DNA of 64,000 nucleotides from Smallanthus sonchifolius (taxonomy: Eukaryota > Streptophyta > Magnoliopsida > Asterales > Asteraceae). Both the position numbers and the translations under genes were made by a program. Positions 22,891-34,839 of this stretch are shown here, one piece after another (positions within the stretch are counted from its first letter, which is position 1; every line of letters begins with the position of its first letter). The notes beneath the pieces were generated by a model. It saw nothing but the letters and a program-made list of their open reading frames with translations. It searched no databases and was not told where the DNA came from. The stretch lies in contig CM042018.1 of assembly GCA_023525975.1 (NCBI GenBank), forward strand, positions 71,493,001 through 71,557,000, given 5' to 3'.

Positions 22891-23094
22891 ATCAACTGAC
22901 TCTTGCACTAAATGATAGAATTCGCTTTTTGACTTATGTGCAGATCGGTCTACGCGTTAGCAATAGATAAGACGTCAACTTCAAGTTGAATACCGATAGT
23001 CGGGTGAGTTCAAGAATCCCTTTTTTTTTACTGTTTTAGTGTGGTGTGCATACCCAAGAATTAGGCGTTTATAATAAATGTATTTTATTACTTA

Positions 23095-23600
23095 AACGTT
23101 TGCGAAGAAAGATAACGGTTTTTTTAACTGAACGTTTTGTAAGAAAGAAAGATAAGAAAGATAACGGTTTATTTAACCGAACGTTTTGCAAGAAAGAAAG
23201 ATATGAAAGATAATGGTTTATTTAACTGAACGTTTTGTAAGAAAGAAATATAAGAAAGATAACGGTTTATTTAACTGAAAGTTTTGTATGAAAAAAAAAG
23301 ATAAGAAAGATAACGGTTTATTTAACTGAACGTTTTGAAAGAAAGAAAGATAAGAAAGATAACGGTTGTTAAAACGAACATTCTACGAGAAAGAAAGATA
23401 AGAAAGATAATGGTTGTTTAACCAAACGTTTTACAAGAAAGAAAGATAAGAAAGATAACAGTTGTTTAACCGAACGTTTTACAAGAAATAAAAATAAGAA
23501 AGAAGAATGGTTTATTTAACTATATGTTTTATAAACAAGAGAAAGAAAGAAGAATGGTTTATTTAACTATATGTTTTATAAACAGAAAGAAACAGAAAGT
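23095..23600. repeat. Minisatellite, about 53-base units
   Basis: Eight to nine copies of a unit with AACGGTTTATTTAACTGAAC, then GTTTTGTAAGAAAGAAAG and ATAAGAAAGAT. The last two units diverge (AGAATGG, ATATGTTTTATAAAC). Confidence 0.85.
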
Positions 23601-24420
23601 CAAATACATTGTCTAATCTGTAAGAGTATATGCTTATACGAGGAAAGTCTTGATGGCTAGTGCTACTCGAAGCCTATGGTTGCGACATGGGCTGAGACCA
23701 TTACGTTACCATATGAACAACCGGGACAGTGCTCGGCAGGGCACTGTAACGGGTGAAGTTGCAACTGGTTAAGATGAGTATAATGAAGAAACCCGGTTAC
23801 TATAGCGGCGACGGTCGCTAAATAAGAATGAAGAAACCCGCTTGGGGGCACAGGAAGTGGGTATCGACGTTTGGACGTTGAGCCTTAGGGAACAATGCCT
23901 ATGAACGAATGTTCCTATGGGAAGTAAGAATGAAGAAGCCCACTTGGGGGCACAGAACAGATTGTAGACGTTAATGTATGACTTAAAGAAAAGTGCACAG
24001 AGTAAATACGTATGTACTTAAAAGAAGAAAGAAATATTTTATTGTATTATGTGTATAATATAATATGTATGTTTAAAGAACGTATTAAAGAAAAACCTTT
24101 TGATATAAAGTTAAAGAAAAAGAAAACTTGAACTCACCAGCGTTAGCTGACTATTTTAGTATGCACATCAGTTAGTAAAGGAAAGAAGCATGTTTGAAGC
24201 TGAAAGAGCTTGGAAAGGATGGCTGGATGGTTGCTGTTGATCAAGACTGACATCCCCATGATCTAGTTTTATGATTGTTGAACAATGATATCTGAAAGTT
24301 TTAATTCTGGTTTATGTAAAGACTTCCGATGTTTGATTTAATGTTTACTCGAAGTTTAAGAACCATGTTTATGCTTATGTGTGCCAACTATGAGAGGTAC
24401 CAGGTTTGGGTTCTTTCAAG

Positions 24421-24434
24421 TTGATGTCGGAGCC
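24421..24434 (+). other. Decayed primer binding site
   Basis: TTGATGTCGGAGCC differs by three transitions from the initiator-Met primer sequence TTGGTATCAGAGCC and lies two bases after the LTR end at 24418. Confidence 0.55.
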
Positions 24435-24858
24435 ATAGCTTGAGAGATTCTGACATTTGCGATAATGTCAGCACTTAAACTGAGAATGGGACAAGAGAAT
24501 GGGATGTCAGTCAGAGCAGCCAGGCCATGAAAGCAGAACGGTAAGACCTTAGTAATAGAAAAAAGTAGAAACAGTAAAACAGTAAAGGCCTTAGAATAGA
24601 AAGGTAGTCCATGTCGTAATTTAGAACAAAGACACTAAATGTCTTAGAATAGAAAGGTAGAAAGAATGTGCCTTAATGTAGAAACACTAAACTTGAATGC
24701 AAATGTTACCCTGAGATGAAATGTTTAGAACCCGAGTAGTAAAGTAAAATAGTAATTACATACCGGTCTCTGTAATTAGTAATTTACATTACTCGAGGTG
24801 TTCTAAATAATTACCTATCATGAGGACATGAGTATTCCTTGTTCGGGGGACAGAAATA
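24435..24858 (+). other. Short internal remnant between two gypsy-type LTRs
   Basis: No protein signal. It has repeated CCTTAGAATAGAAAGGTAG words (24590-24660). It probably is the start of the interior of the LTR element at 22143, cut by the next LTR. Confidence 0.45.
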
Positions 24859-25389
24859 TGTAACATCTCGAAATAATAGAAACGGATGAATAATGGCAAA
24901 GAATGGAATTTAGAATAAAAGGAAGGGGATACGGGCTCGGCTTGGCCCTATGGGCTGAAAGGGAGCCCAACTATATAAACCACAAATCATAAACCTCTCC
25001 TCATTTTTTCCTTGCATGCACTATCTTTAGAGAGAGAGAGTTAGAGAACGGGTTAGAGAGAGAAAGCTCCGATTTCGGCTCAAAGGCTCGGGAATCATCA
25101 CTCTCAATCTCAGGATCGTTTAGCAACGAAGAAGGAACGAAAACAGGTAACAACAAACACTCAGATTCGACTTTTAGTTTGAAAATGGGATTTAGGGTTT
25201 GTAACAAGCTTTCACAAAAGATGTGATTTTTACGTGTGAATTAGCATAAAAAGTAGGTATTTAGCTTCATGGAAGCTAGGTACAATTTTGGACGTAAAAA
25301 GATCGAATCTTGAATAAAAAACGATGAAATCAGCCACGAACATATGAGTCGTCCGAAAACTCTATGAATGGTCCGAAAACTCTGTAACC

Positions 25390-25615
25390 GTCTGACAAGT
25401 ATTTTCGGACGGAACATTTCGATCGAGAAGTATTTTTCGGAAAAGACATTTCGGTCGAAATGTATTTCGAACAGAAAGGGATTTTGGATGGAATATTTCG
25501 AACGAAAATGCCAAGTAATAGAAAATAATTCTAACATAGACGTTTTCAATCAAAATGGTTTTCGATCGAAAAAGATTTCGATCGAAAGAGAATTCGATCT
25601 TTCGGACATATAGTT
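25390..25615. repeat. TTCGATCGAA-type palindrome cluster in LTR E
   Basis: Repeated words TTCGGTCGAAA, TTTCGATCGAAA, TTTCGAACGAAA and GTTTTCGATCGAAAAAG, each nearly self-complementary, spaced about 20-40 bases. Here the cluster is downstream of the TATA-like box. Confidence 0.65.
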
Positions 25616-26019
25616 TTTAGATAAAACATATAGGTTACCTTATACCACTCATGACCTTTGACAGATCTGTTAGCATCCCACCTAGCTCGGAGCCCCCTTG
25701 CTAAGTGAGATAAATCCCGTAAGAGTCAGGTGAGTTCTATGTGCCCCCTTTATGTTACGTGCAAATCATTTTAAATGTTTTGGGGCTGAAATGTATACAC
25801 TAAATGAATAAATTTTATGAATACCAATGTGATCAAACATGCTATATATATATATATTTATACATATGAAAATGAATGATGAACCAAGAATGAAACGTAT
25901 GTTTACAAAGAATGAATGGAAGAATGACATAACGTAAATGAATGAAATCGTGCCTTATATTCTAAATATTTCATGTTATGAATGTATGTAAATGTTATGG
26001 ACGCTTTGATGATAACGAC

Positions 26020-26330
26020 TACTTCGGTAGACGGACGACCACGTGACTATTGTGCAATCGGGACAAATAGGTTCCTTCATCAGCTAGGACGTATGAAAGG
26101 CATTAATGGACGGTCGAAGCAATTGCCTTATAACATGTAGAACGGTTGCATAAATAATAGTACGCGTGGGAAACGGATGCCTTAGGGCAGACGGGCGAAT
26201 AATACGGTCTATGACGGTAGAACGGTGAGGACGGCCGGTCGAAGGAATCCAGACGATATAGCATGACGTATGGTCGAAGGAATCCGTACGATCATGGAGG
26301 ACGGACTACGACGGTAGGACGGGCGTTTGT
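26020..26330. repeat. Degenerate ACGG-rich repeats in LTR E
   Basis: Repeated ACGGTCGAAGGAATCC and GACGGTAGGACGG words, including copies at about 26240 and 26272. Confidence 0.55.
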
Positions 26331-26829
26331 CTTTGTGACTTACGCAAATCAATGTTGGGCTGATCACCCTTATGTTAATGACCAATGAATGTTTAAAGAA
26401 CGTAAAGGTGAATACATATAATCATGTGCTCACATATGAATGATAAATGAAGGCAAAGGATTGAGTAAATGTGTATTTATATATTTCTACATATACATAT
26501 ACGTATACTTATAAAGAATTAATTATTATACTTGACTGCTTAAAACTAGAACTCACCAGCGTTAGCTGACTTTTAGTATGCATTTCAGGTAGGAAGAAGA
26601 AAGGTCATGCGAAGGCGTGAAGGCTACCCCGCAACAAGACTGGCATCCCACTTACTTAAATTTCATGCTAAGACAATGTTTATGCTTAACGTTAAGACTT
26701 CCGCTACCATGTTATGTAATTGAATGCTTCCGCTGTGTTTGAATGTTTTTAATTAAAAGTTCAGTGATTAATAACTATGTTTATGAGTAAATCCAACGAG
26801 TGAGGTTTTTCCTGGAAAGGGGCCTTACA

Positions 26830-27828
26830 AAATATTACTGACTGGAAGAGACCAAAAGTAAAGATATAGTTATGTTATGTTTTGGAAATGTTCAGAGGAG
26901 TCTTGCTTTGGGCAAGCAAAACAGGGAATAAAGAAAGAATAAATGAGAAATGCAGAGTGAGGACCATAAGAGTCATAGAGATAGAACACCGATCAACCGA
27001 CATGCTGAGGAAGTAAATACTTAAGGAACGAATCTAAATCCTTCTGATTCGGTGAGAATTAGAAGGGGCACGGTGTAACCGACCACAGTGCAGAGGATGA
27101 TGGAAGGCCAACCTTGGAGCCTGCGAGTCGGGCGACTGTAGCCATGAAGCTTGCTTCAATCTTAGGAGTCTCTTTGCCAGCAGCCCTACCTGAAGCTGTG
27201 AAATAATACGAAAAAGGAATGAAAGGAAATCTGAAGGACATAGAAAGAGGAGGTGATAGAACTATTGGAGAGACCGATAATGGCAACTTAGATGCTGAAC
27301 TGTTTTTGTAGAAATTATTACAAAGCTTTCCGAAGTTGTGATCCACCTATACTTGATGGAAAGGAAGGGGTTATTGTTACCTATTACTGGATAAAAAGAA
27401 TGAGTGCGGTTATCAACACTAATGAGTGTCGTGATGGAACTATAGTGCAAACCTTTGTTATAGAAATTACTGTTGGTTGAACCACAAAAGTTATAGAAGC
27501 GGTAGATGACTGCTTGATAAGAATTAAGGGCCATGGATTTCCTGATAGGTTGTCTCTGATAGCCTGATGAGGATTTGTTGTAGTATTGGGAATGGTTTGG
27601 CTTGCCGCCAACGAAGTCCAGATAGTATGTAAAAGAAAGACGATTCATCTCAAAGTTTTTGATGGTATTCTAATCTCGGTTATGGGGACGAAGAATGTAT
27701 AGTGCTTAACGTCATCTCAATGATCAAGGTTGAAAGTTTTACGAGGTGCAGCTGCAAGGCTCACTTGGTGTACGTCGTTGATGATAGAAAGAAAGTTAAA
27801 GAGTTGAAATATGTACCCATGGTGTGAG
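26830..27828 (+). pseudogene. Gypsy element E interior: gag and pol remnants
   Basis: At 27290-27480 the frame reads YYKAFRSCDPPILDGKEGV and continues to a stop after FVIEITVG, in the style of the gag start of plant gypsy elements (FxxCxPPxFxGxEG). About 170 bases later, at roughly 27690-27828, SCKAHLVYVVDDRKKVKELK followed by YVPMV matches the linker between protease and reverse transcriptase. Most of gag, the zinc knuckle and most of the protease are deleted. A TGA follows at 27824-27826. The reading resumes at 35331, after the copia block. Confidence 0.65.
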
Positions 27829-27833
27829 ATTTT
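27829..27833. other. Left copy of 5-base target duplication ATTTT
   Basis: ATTTT directly precedes the LTR end at 27834 and recurs at 35326-35330 directly after the LTR end at 35325. Confidence 0.7.
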
Positions 27834-28212
27834 TATAGGTCCACTCTGGTCTACGGATCGATCTCCTCGTATAACACACGACGTATACTCGAAGTGCGGA
27901 ATCCAAACGAATAAACGCGTCTCGAACAGATAAGAACACAATACAAACCCACAAGACAAGATTCTCTGTATTACTCTGCAAAATGTGCTTACAAGTACAA
28001 AAACTTATTGAAGTTCTATAACTAAGCACAATTTATAGGTAACACTAAACTGCCACAGGAGAACTTAACAAGTTCGCCACTCAAATGGCATAGGCGAACT
28101 TGTTAAGTTTGCCATTCACAAAACTTAACTAAAATAGATAAATTACAATACTAAAGATTACATAAGACCTGTTCTAATACATAAAGCTACATGTCCACAA
28201 AATACTCCAACA
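27834..28212 (-). repeat. Copia LTR, type L3
   Basis: Minus strand starts TGTTGGAGTATTTTG at 28212 and ends GGACCTATA at 27834, where related LTRs end GGACCTACA. It has two hairpin units (28058-28113), such as GGCGAACTTGTTAAGTTTGCC without its last base matching, and a TATA-like box on the minus strand at 28030-28038. Length is 379 bases. Confidence 0.75.
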
Positions 28213-28226
28213 TACTCCCCCTTGAC
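28213..28226 (-). other. Polypurine tract of L3 element
   Basis: Minus-strand GTCAAGGGGGAGTA abuts the L3 LTR. The same AAGGGGGAGT core precedes the L1 and L2 3' LTRs. Confidence 0.8.
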
Positions 28227-28247
28227 ATTAGCTTGGTATCTTAATCT

Positions 28248-29465
28248 TCAGTTGTTCTTCTGACTCTCCAGCATCTTGCTTCCAGCATGTAATTCTTGAT
28301 TAATGCATAACTGTAACAACCTCTTGTATTGCATAGCCTGTTCTTTCCATTCATCTGTATACATGATCTCCTTTCTCTTCAAAGTCTGCTGATCTTTCTT
28401 TGAGAAGTTTATCAAATTTAGAGCATCATACAATCTATACAAAATCTTCCCATCTTTGTCTTCAATTACAGCCTCTCCAGTATCTACATCAACAAACCAC
28501 CACTTCATATTTCCTATGAAATCTTGTGGGACTTTCTTTAAAGGAATCTTCTTCAAAGTCTTTACTAGTTTGTACTTGTATTTCACCACTTTCTTGTTTA
28601 ACACCGGATCATTAACTTTCTTTCTTACTCCTTTATGAGGTTTTAAGTATTCAAACATTCCAGAAGTACTCTCTTTCCTTACCAGTCTGGCTATTGCATC
28701 AGCAACACCATTCCCAGATCTGTTTATCAAGGGTTTAGAAGATAATCCATTCATCTCACATTGAGGTAAAGAGTTTAGATATTTCAATCTTGGCTTCAAA
28801 TATTGAACACCATCAGTTCTTTTTATCACAATCAGCTTAAACTCTTCCTCATAAAACCAACTAAGAATTCTTCCATTGCAATGACTATTGTTCACATACT
28901 TCTATTTTTGAACATGTGACGGTGGTGACACAGGTAATACCTTCTTTTAGCTTTTAACTAATTCTAACCACCTCTCCTTAGTCATTCCGGAGTTTTTATA
29001 TAAGATAGGCTCTTCAGGCTCAACATTTGGAGTAACAGGCTTTATAATTTCAGGTTCTTTGTCCACAGACTCTTCAAATTCATCAGAACTCATCTCATAA
29101 ATCATATTATCTTGAACAAAATCTAATGTTACAGTCACTCCGCTACATCCTTCATAAGTCACATTAGGTTCATCCTTCTCTTACTCTACCTCCACAATCT
29201 CACCTTCTTCAATATCAGATAAATCTTCATCAAGCAAATCATCAAGATTAGATAAACACTCAAGCTTGTCGGCATTCTCCAAATCATCATCAGAATCTTC
29301 ATAGAATGAATCATCTAACATGTCTATAATAGCTTGAATGTCCTTGTCTTCTTCATTATCCTTTGATGCTTCTTCTTCAGAACCAGAATCACCATGAACT
29401 ATAGAAATTGGAACTATATCAAGAGCACCACTAGCGTCTTGACGTTCACCTCTTTGTTTATCCAT
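28248..29465 (-). pseudogene. ORF3 C-terminal remnant, L3 element
   Basis: One frame, from 29465 to 28248, broken by two stops near 29180 and 28945, homologous to the C-terminal part of ORF3 in element C. Shared features are ALDIVPISIV (C: ALAIVPISVV), a Glu/Asp-rich stretch with EEGEIVEVE, IVIKRTDGVQYLKP (C: FAIKRVGG, then QYLKP across a frameshift), and a closing domain with PLKKVPQDFIGNMKWWFVDV, GEAVIEDKDGKILYRLYDAL, NFSKKDQQTL and YTDEWKEQAMQY. The N-terminal domain and coiled coil are missing. Function is unknown. It shows that ORF3 is shared by at least three copia families. Confidence 0.7.
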
Positions 29466-29705
29466 GTTAGGTTCATCATCATTATTACCGGAGCTCCGAC
29501 AGGGATCGGTAGCTCTAATACAATTTTGTTACGATAAAAGAAAGAACATGGAACAAATAGGGAAGCTCAATTCATTTCATCGATATCTAGATTACAATCC
29601 CTAATTCAGACTATAACAACTAACAACTACTAACTGACTCTGTTAGTACAAGAATACAAATTTCTTGTACCATTTTCTCAATTACAATCCCTAATTTCTT
29701 GAACC
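29466..29705 (-). other. Spacer, possibly start of another LTR
   Basis: The words GGTAGCTCTAATACAATTTT then TGTTACGATAAAAG on the plus strand resemble, in reverse, an LTR end ...CGTAACA followed by a decayed primer site. A CAATTACAATCCCTAATT word occurs twice. It is cut at 29706 by the L2 LTR. Confidence 0.35.
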
Positions 29706-30202
29706 AATAGGTCCCATTCGGGCGTGACAGATCTCTAGACACGTGGTACGACACGGTGATAACGTGCGGAATCCATTGATCAACGTGCAACGTGTAAGCA
29801 ATCAACAACACAATGTAAATAATCTTCTTTGTATTTCCTTATCAACAGTGTTTACAGTCTGACTCAGTTCTTGACTCTCCACCTCTGTTCTCTACAGACT
29901 ACTGAACTCAGACACCTATTTATAGGGAAACCACTAAGACCACAAGCGAACTTAGCAAGTTCGCCTATAATCTCCTTAGGTGAACTTAGCAAGTTCGCCC
30001 CTTAAGTTCGCCTAAACATTCCCTCAGGCGAACTTGACAGGTTCGCTAACTTACAACATAGAATTTTAGCGACAGTTACAAAACATGCTCTAAAAAACTC
30101 CCTCTTAACTGTTGCTGACAATTTTATCACATTACAAGTCACAGACTCTAAGACTAAGACATAGAATCTTTAAGCTCGTTGTCACCAGAATATGCTCCAA
30201 CA
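29706..30202 (-). repeat. Copia 3' LTR, type L2
   Basis: Minus strand begins TGTTGGAGCATATTCTGG at 30202 and ends near GGGACCTA at 29706. It pairs closely with 34840-35325. Hairpin units are at 29945-30048 and a TATA box on the minus strand (CCTATAAATAGG type) at about 29920-29930. The last two bases of the LTR are changed. Confidence 0.85.
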
Positions 30203-32150
30203 GACTCCCCCTTGACAACAGCTTTGGAAGATTGTCATCAGTCTTCAATATCATCAAATTGTAGTCTTCGTCTTGTACATCTGCACACTCTCTCTTTCTA
30301 GAAGGAAACTCGAGAGAAGGACCCCTTGTCAACTTCTGTCTGTAAATTTCAGTTATAGCAAAGAAGAACAACCAAGTATAACCAACAGGTAAAATTTCCA
30401 TGGAAGTTGGAAAAATAAAATCTTTTTGGTTTTTAAAACATAAGAAACACAAAATCTTTTTGGTTTTTCTCTGTACAAACTGAAATGAAATGAAATGAAA
30501 TGTAAAACTGTAAATCACATATTTTTGTTGAATATCATGAGCAAGAAGATCAGATCAGTATATGATATATCAATCACACATCTTGGATATAAAATCCGTA
30601 TAACATAAAATGGTATCCTATGTCATTCATTCAAACCTTGATCAATTATGCTAATATCCTTTCAAGATTATCATGCAGCATGTAATGATACGCTATAAAA
30701 ATTCAAAGAAAACATGATCAGGCTATGACACACAAATTCAGATTATCAATATTATAATATTTGAAACTAAAAGCATCTCATTCCCACTTTCTTGTGAGTT
30801 AATATACCATTTAAGTATAAAATACAACGTGTACCCCACAAATATGCCAACAGACATGTAAATTGCATTATCTTCAAGACATATGAGACTTTGTGCAAAA
30901 GAATATGTATATCAATCTCCAGGATGAAATTACATCAATTAGCACAGGAAAAGAAACAGATCCTGAAGGATATAAAGAATCATAAAGATTCAGAGTCAAG
31001 TGATTCATATAGATTGGCTTGGATTATATGATTATCAATGATATCATGTAACAGATGAAAGATTGAATAAAGAATCGATTGATTCAATAATTCTGGGTAA
31101 TGTGGTCCAACTGTTATCTGGATCTCTTCAATGAATCAGGATAATCAAGTGATTTTGATTCAAGGGCAAGTATATGCTTGACAGATGTTATCAAGACATA
31201 TCTTAGTTCAACAATACCTTGCATGTTTTTCGGGGCATGGGCAGTGAAGTGAACTGAAAAATTATGCTAATAACATAATCCGATACTGGTGTCATGAAAT
31301 TCTTAAAATCTCATATTCTATATTTGATAATGATCTTTTAACACACACATTCGGCATATCATGGGTTCAAATCATAGTTGTGAGATAGAACATTATGTTT
31401 TCACACTACTAATGGTCTAAAAACGATTCTAGCCTACTGCCAATCAAATTACATGCAAATATTCAAATTAAAATTATAAACATATAATGGTAAGTCATGA
31501 AGCTATCATTTCCTGTTTGTGTAGTCTCTGATGTTTAGATCAAAACATATATAGTTAAGATAAATCAAATAAACATAAAGCACCAACAGTCAATAAGGTC
31601 ATGTGTGACTGATAATCTACTGTTGTAATATCATTTATTCTCTAACCTTAAATGATGTCAATTTTATCTTTTTCAATTTGTTTGGAATTTTCAAAACTTT
31701 GTGAAAGAAAATAAAACTTCCATGAAAATGGTTTTGAAAACAATTTTACTTGGTTACTTAGGATTTAGCATTTCAATCAATCAAAAACTCGAACTAGTGT
31801 AATCGAATGCCTTTGGCTTTGTCACCGACACAATACTGTACTCCCCATGTCTTGTAGACACCCCTTAACTCGTGAAATGGTTGCATCAATGACTTTATGC
31901 TCACCATCGTCACCACAAGTTTCAGGTTGTCTTTTGGACTTGGTCAAACGCTTTCCAAAACATAAATGTGTGGGACATTATCTCCCCCTGAGCATCAAGT
32001 CGTTGAATCCATGATAGATTTTCTAGTTATCTAAACAACTCTTTGCTCCTGTAGATGCCATTCCCTATCATGTGCTATGAGCAACCACTATTAACAACCC
32101 AAATGGTATTAATAGTCCCTCTTGGTTAATCCTGCACATCTAACAAGAAA
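30203..32150 (-). other. Noncoding 3' region of L2 element, with polypurine tract
   Basis: No protein coding beyond a short relic near 32090-31990 (WVVNSGC...HM, the start of a copia protease). A polypurine tract abuts the LTR at 30203-30216. Blocks near 30770-30850 and 31100-31200, including ACAACGTGTACCCCAC, also occur in elements C and D between pol and ORF3. The pol gene is missing. Confidence 0.6.
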
Positions 32151-32152
32151 CA

Positions 32153-34284
32153 TTAATTTGACAATGAGACCCAAGCCATGGTGGTCCTGGGTCGTCCATC
32201 TATATCAAAATAAATGACTTCACGCAATTCACAGTCGAATCTCTCCTCAATTTTTGGTGATTGCTCCGACAAATCCGAAACAGAAACTTTAGATTTCCAA
32301 ACATACTTTTGTTCATTAAATTCTTTTTGCTTAAAATGTAAAGTGTTTGAACATTCTCTGTCATTTAAAAATTGTTTTGATTTTGAAAGCTCTTGATATT
32401 CTAAAAGTTTTCCCAATCTTCTGTTTCTCCTCCGTATTTGAGGTCCAGAAAGCCTAACCTTGGATTTTGAATTACCCTTCAGTGTATCACGAGGTTTAAC
32501 CACATTTGGTTTAACGAAGGCTTACTAGGAGTTCTTACCTTTGCTGGAGTAACATGTTGGTTACCTTTGGCATTGTGAGGATAATTAATCTTAATGTGAC
32601 CCACAAGACCACAGTAAAAGCAAGATCTCGTCTCACGATATTCTGTCATGTAAGGAATCTTCTCGCGAAAAGATGCACTTGAAGAAGATTCTCCTACATG
32701 AACTTCTTTTGGCTTTATTTTCTCAGGAACTACAAATTTTGCAATAGGTTTTGATTCAGGCTTCATCTTCTCAGGAAATACATGCCTCTTTTCTTTATTT
32801 TTGTAAGGGCAATTCACCACAATGTGTCCCATCTCATTACAATGAAAACATGTACGCCTGTCCTTATAATCCCTGACATATGGAACTCTCCTTGAGTTTG
32901 AAGAACTTCCAAATGTATACTTTCCAGATGATTTAGAATCAACACCTTCTTGGGTCTGCTTCAAATCCTTTGATTCTTCTTTCTTAACCTCTTTCGGTAT
33001 CCCCTCTAACTTAGCTTCATCAAAATATTCATCATCACTCTCATCATCATTCACCACGTCCTCACCAATAACTGGATTAACCTTGAGGACGGTTTTTGGT
33101 TCCAACTCTTCTTCAGTCATTCTCTCAATGCTACGATTTGCGTAATTACCATTAAACGGAGGACAGATACCAACTCCCTCAACAACTTTATCATCCTGCT
33201 GTGGACGATAACCAACTCCTCCAACTACTTTCTCACCACTAGCTTTCTCATTATAATATTCCAACAGAAAACTAGAATTTTTATAACCCTCAAGCTTTCT
33301 CATCAATTTGGTGACTTCACTCTGTAACTAGGCAAGTTCATTTATTTTCTTTTCATACTCAGAATATGCCACATCATTGTGAAAAGCTTGTTCATTTACT
33401 TTTGATTGTAAAACTTTGATATCATCTTTCAATGATTCAATTCTTATATTTAAAAGCTTCTCATTTTCTTTCAAAGTTTGATTAGTTAAGTAGCTTGCCT
33501 TCAAGTCATAGATGAGATTAGTATTGTCATCACACAATCTCAGAATTTTTAAATCAGAATCAATGCATTTAGACCATGAAACAGAAACAACCTCATTTAC
33601 CTGTTTAGAATCAGCCATGAACCCACTGGCTTCAGCAAACATCTCAGCTACTTTCTTTGTTACCTTCCCTGTAGCTACATTGTCATTCATCAATTCTTGA
33701 CTAGTCACCTTTGTTGTATTTGCTTTTTCTTCAGTAACCACTTCCTCATTCACACTATCCTCTTCAACTGTCTGGAAGCTTTCTTCAGTTTTCACATTAC
33801 TCTCGGTAGATTGAGTAGTTTCACCAGACTGAACACTCTCACTATCGCTTGATTCTGCAGAAATGTCACTTTCAGAATCACTCTATTTCTCTAATTCTTC
33901 TTTATTCAAGGCCACGAACGCTTGAGTAGTAACTTCTTCATTGAGTACACCCTTGACACTCTCGTCATCACTTTTGTCACTAAATTCAGTCACATCACTT
34001 TCTTCATATGAATGAACTGTACCAATCAAGTCCGCTAAAGACATATCGGTTAACTTCTCATTTTTCTTGATGAGCACCGAATACTTCTCAAACTTAGGTG
34101 GAAGAGCATCCAACAACTTCTCATTAACCTCAGCATTAGTGTTAGAAACATTACATTTTACCAACTCTCGCAAAAGATGGTAGTATCTGGTATCGATATC
34201 ATCAACAGTTTCATTCTCTAAATACTTGAAAAACATGAATTGTTTCTTCAGCAAATCTTTCCTACTCTTCAAAAAATTCGTCAT
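32153..34284 (-). pseudogene. Sirevirus-like gag remnant of L2 element
   Basis: The order matches gag of elements C and D. LKKQFMFFKYLENETVDDID and LLDALPPKFEKYSVLIKKNE (33883-34284) are capsid sequence. 33328-33795 is a coiled-coil region. 32479-33306 has two separate CCHC-type knuckles, CFHCNEMGHIVVNC and CFYCGLVGHIKINY; the second has lost its last Cys. A basic stretch with RRRNRRLGKL follows at 32153-32503 and ends GRPRTTMAWVSLSN. The first 140 or so codons of gag are absent. Several stops break the frame. No pol follows, so this element would have depended on others for movement. Confidence 0.75.
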
Positions 34285-34824
34285 CTCGAGAATTTTGTGA
34301 AAGTGTCCAAGAAAAATTTCCCTCCAAAAATATATGGAATTTGGTGAACGAAAATTCCAAAATCACAATCTTCTCAAAAACAGTTCGAAACACTCAAATA
34401 AAGGTCCTCTCGAAAAGAAATTTCAAAATTTTTTTCCCGCCAACTTAGTAAGCGAACTTGGTAAGTTCGCCTGAACTGCACTGAGCGAACTTGTTAAGTA
34501 CGCCTGTAATTGAATTAGCAAGTTCGCCTAAAACGCTGAAAAATCAGGAAGAACACAAACACGAACTCAGACCTCTGAAAAGCATGATTTCTGATGTATA
34601 TGATCGAATATGACAAATCTGAACCGTAGAAACGTGTAGGAGATGATTAGAAACAATCCTATCGGATCAATTTCTTCAAACGAATCCAAAATCAATCCAA
34701 ATTGATCAAAGTTTCTCCATTTTTATCAAGAACATGAAAAAGATGAAAAACTCTTCAAAATCAATGATCTTTGATGTTGATTGTACACGAAAACACCACG
34801 AATCTGCTGCTAATCGAGAGCAAA

Positions 34825-34837
34825 GGCTCTGATACCA
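34825..34837 (-). other. Primer binding site of L2 element
   Basis: Minus-strand TGGTATCAGAGCC two bases inside the LTR end at 34840. The leader between it and gag (34285-34824) has three hairpin units near 34440-34530. Confidence 0.85.
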
Positions 34838-34839
34838 CA

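Larger units (their letters stand above)
22143..24418 (+). repeat. Gypsy-type LTR (2.3 kb), plus strand
   Basis: Starts TGTAACATCCCG and ends GGGTTCTTTCA, followed two bases later by a decayed primer site. The 22310-22410 part resembles an untranslated leader with GAGAGAGA. Palindromes built on GACACTCGAGTGTC are at 22645-22890 and a minisatellite is at 23095-23600. Parts resemble LTR H in reverse. Confidence 0.65.
24859..26829 (+). repeat. LTR of gypsy element E (2.0 kb)
   Basis: Starts TGTAACATCTCG and ends GGGCCTTACA. It shares the CACCAGCGTTAGCTGACTTT block with the preceding LTR but is otherwise diverged. A TATA-like CTATATAAACC is at about 24970-24980. Two repeat-rich segments follow: 25390-25615 and 26020-26330. 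No good primer site follows, so the right boundary is tentative. Confidence 0.6.

Noticed and set aside
27262..27648. Minus-strand ORF of 128 codons
   Set aside because: Antisense to gag-like sequence of gypsy element E.
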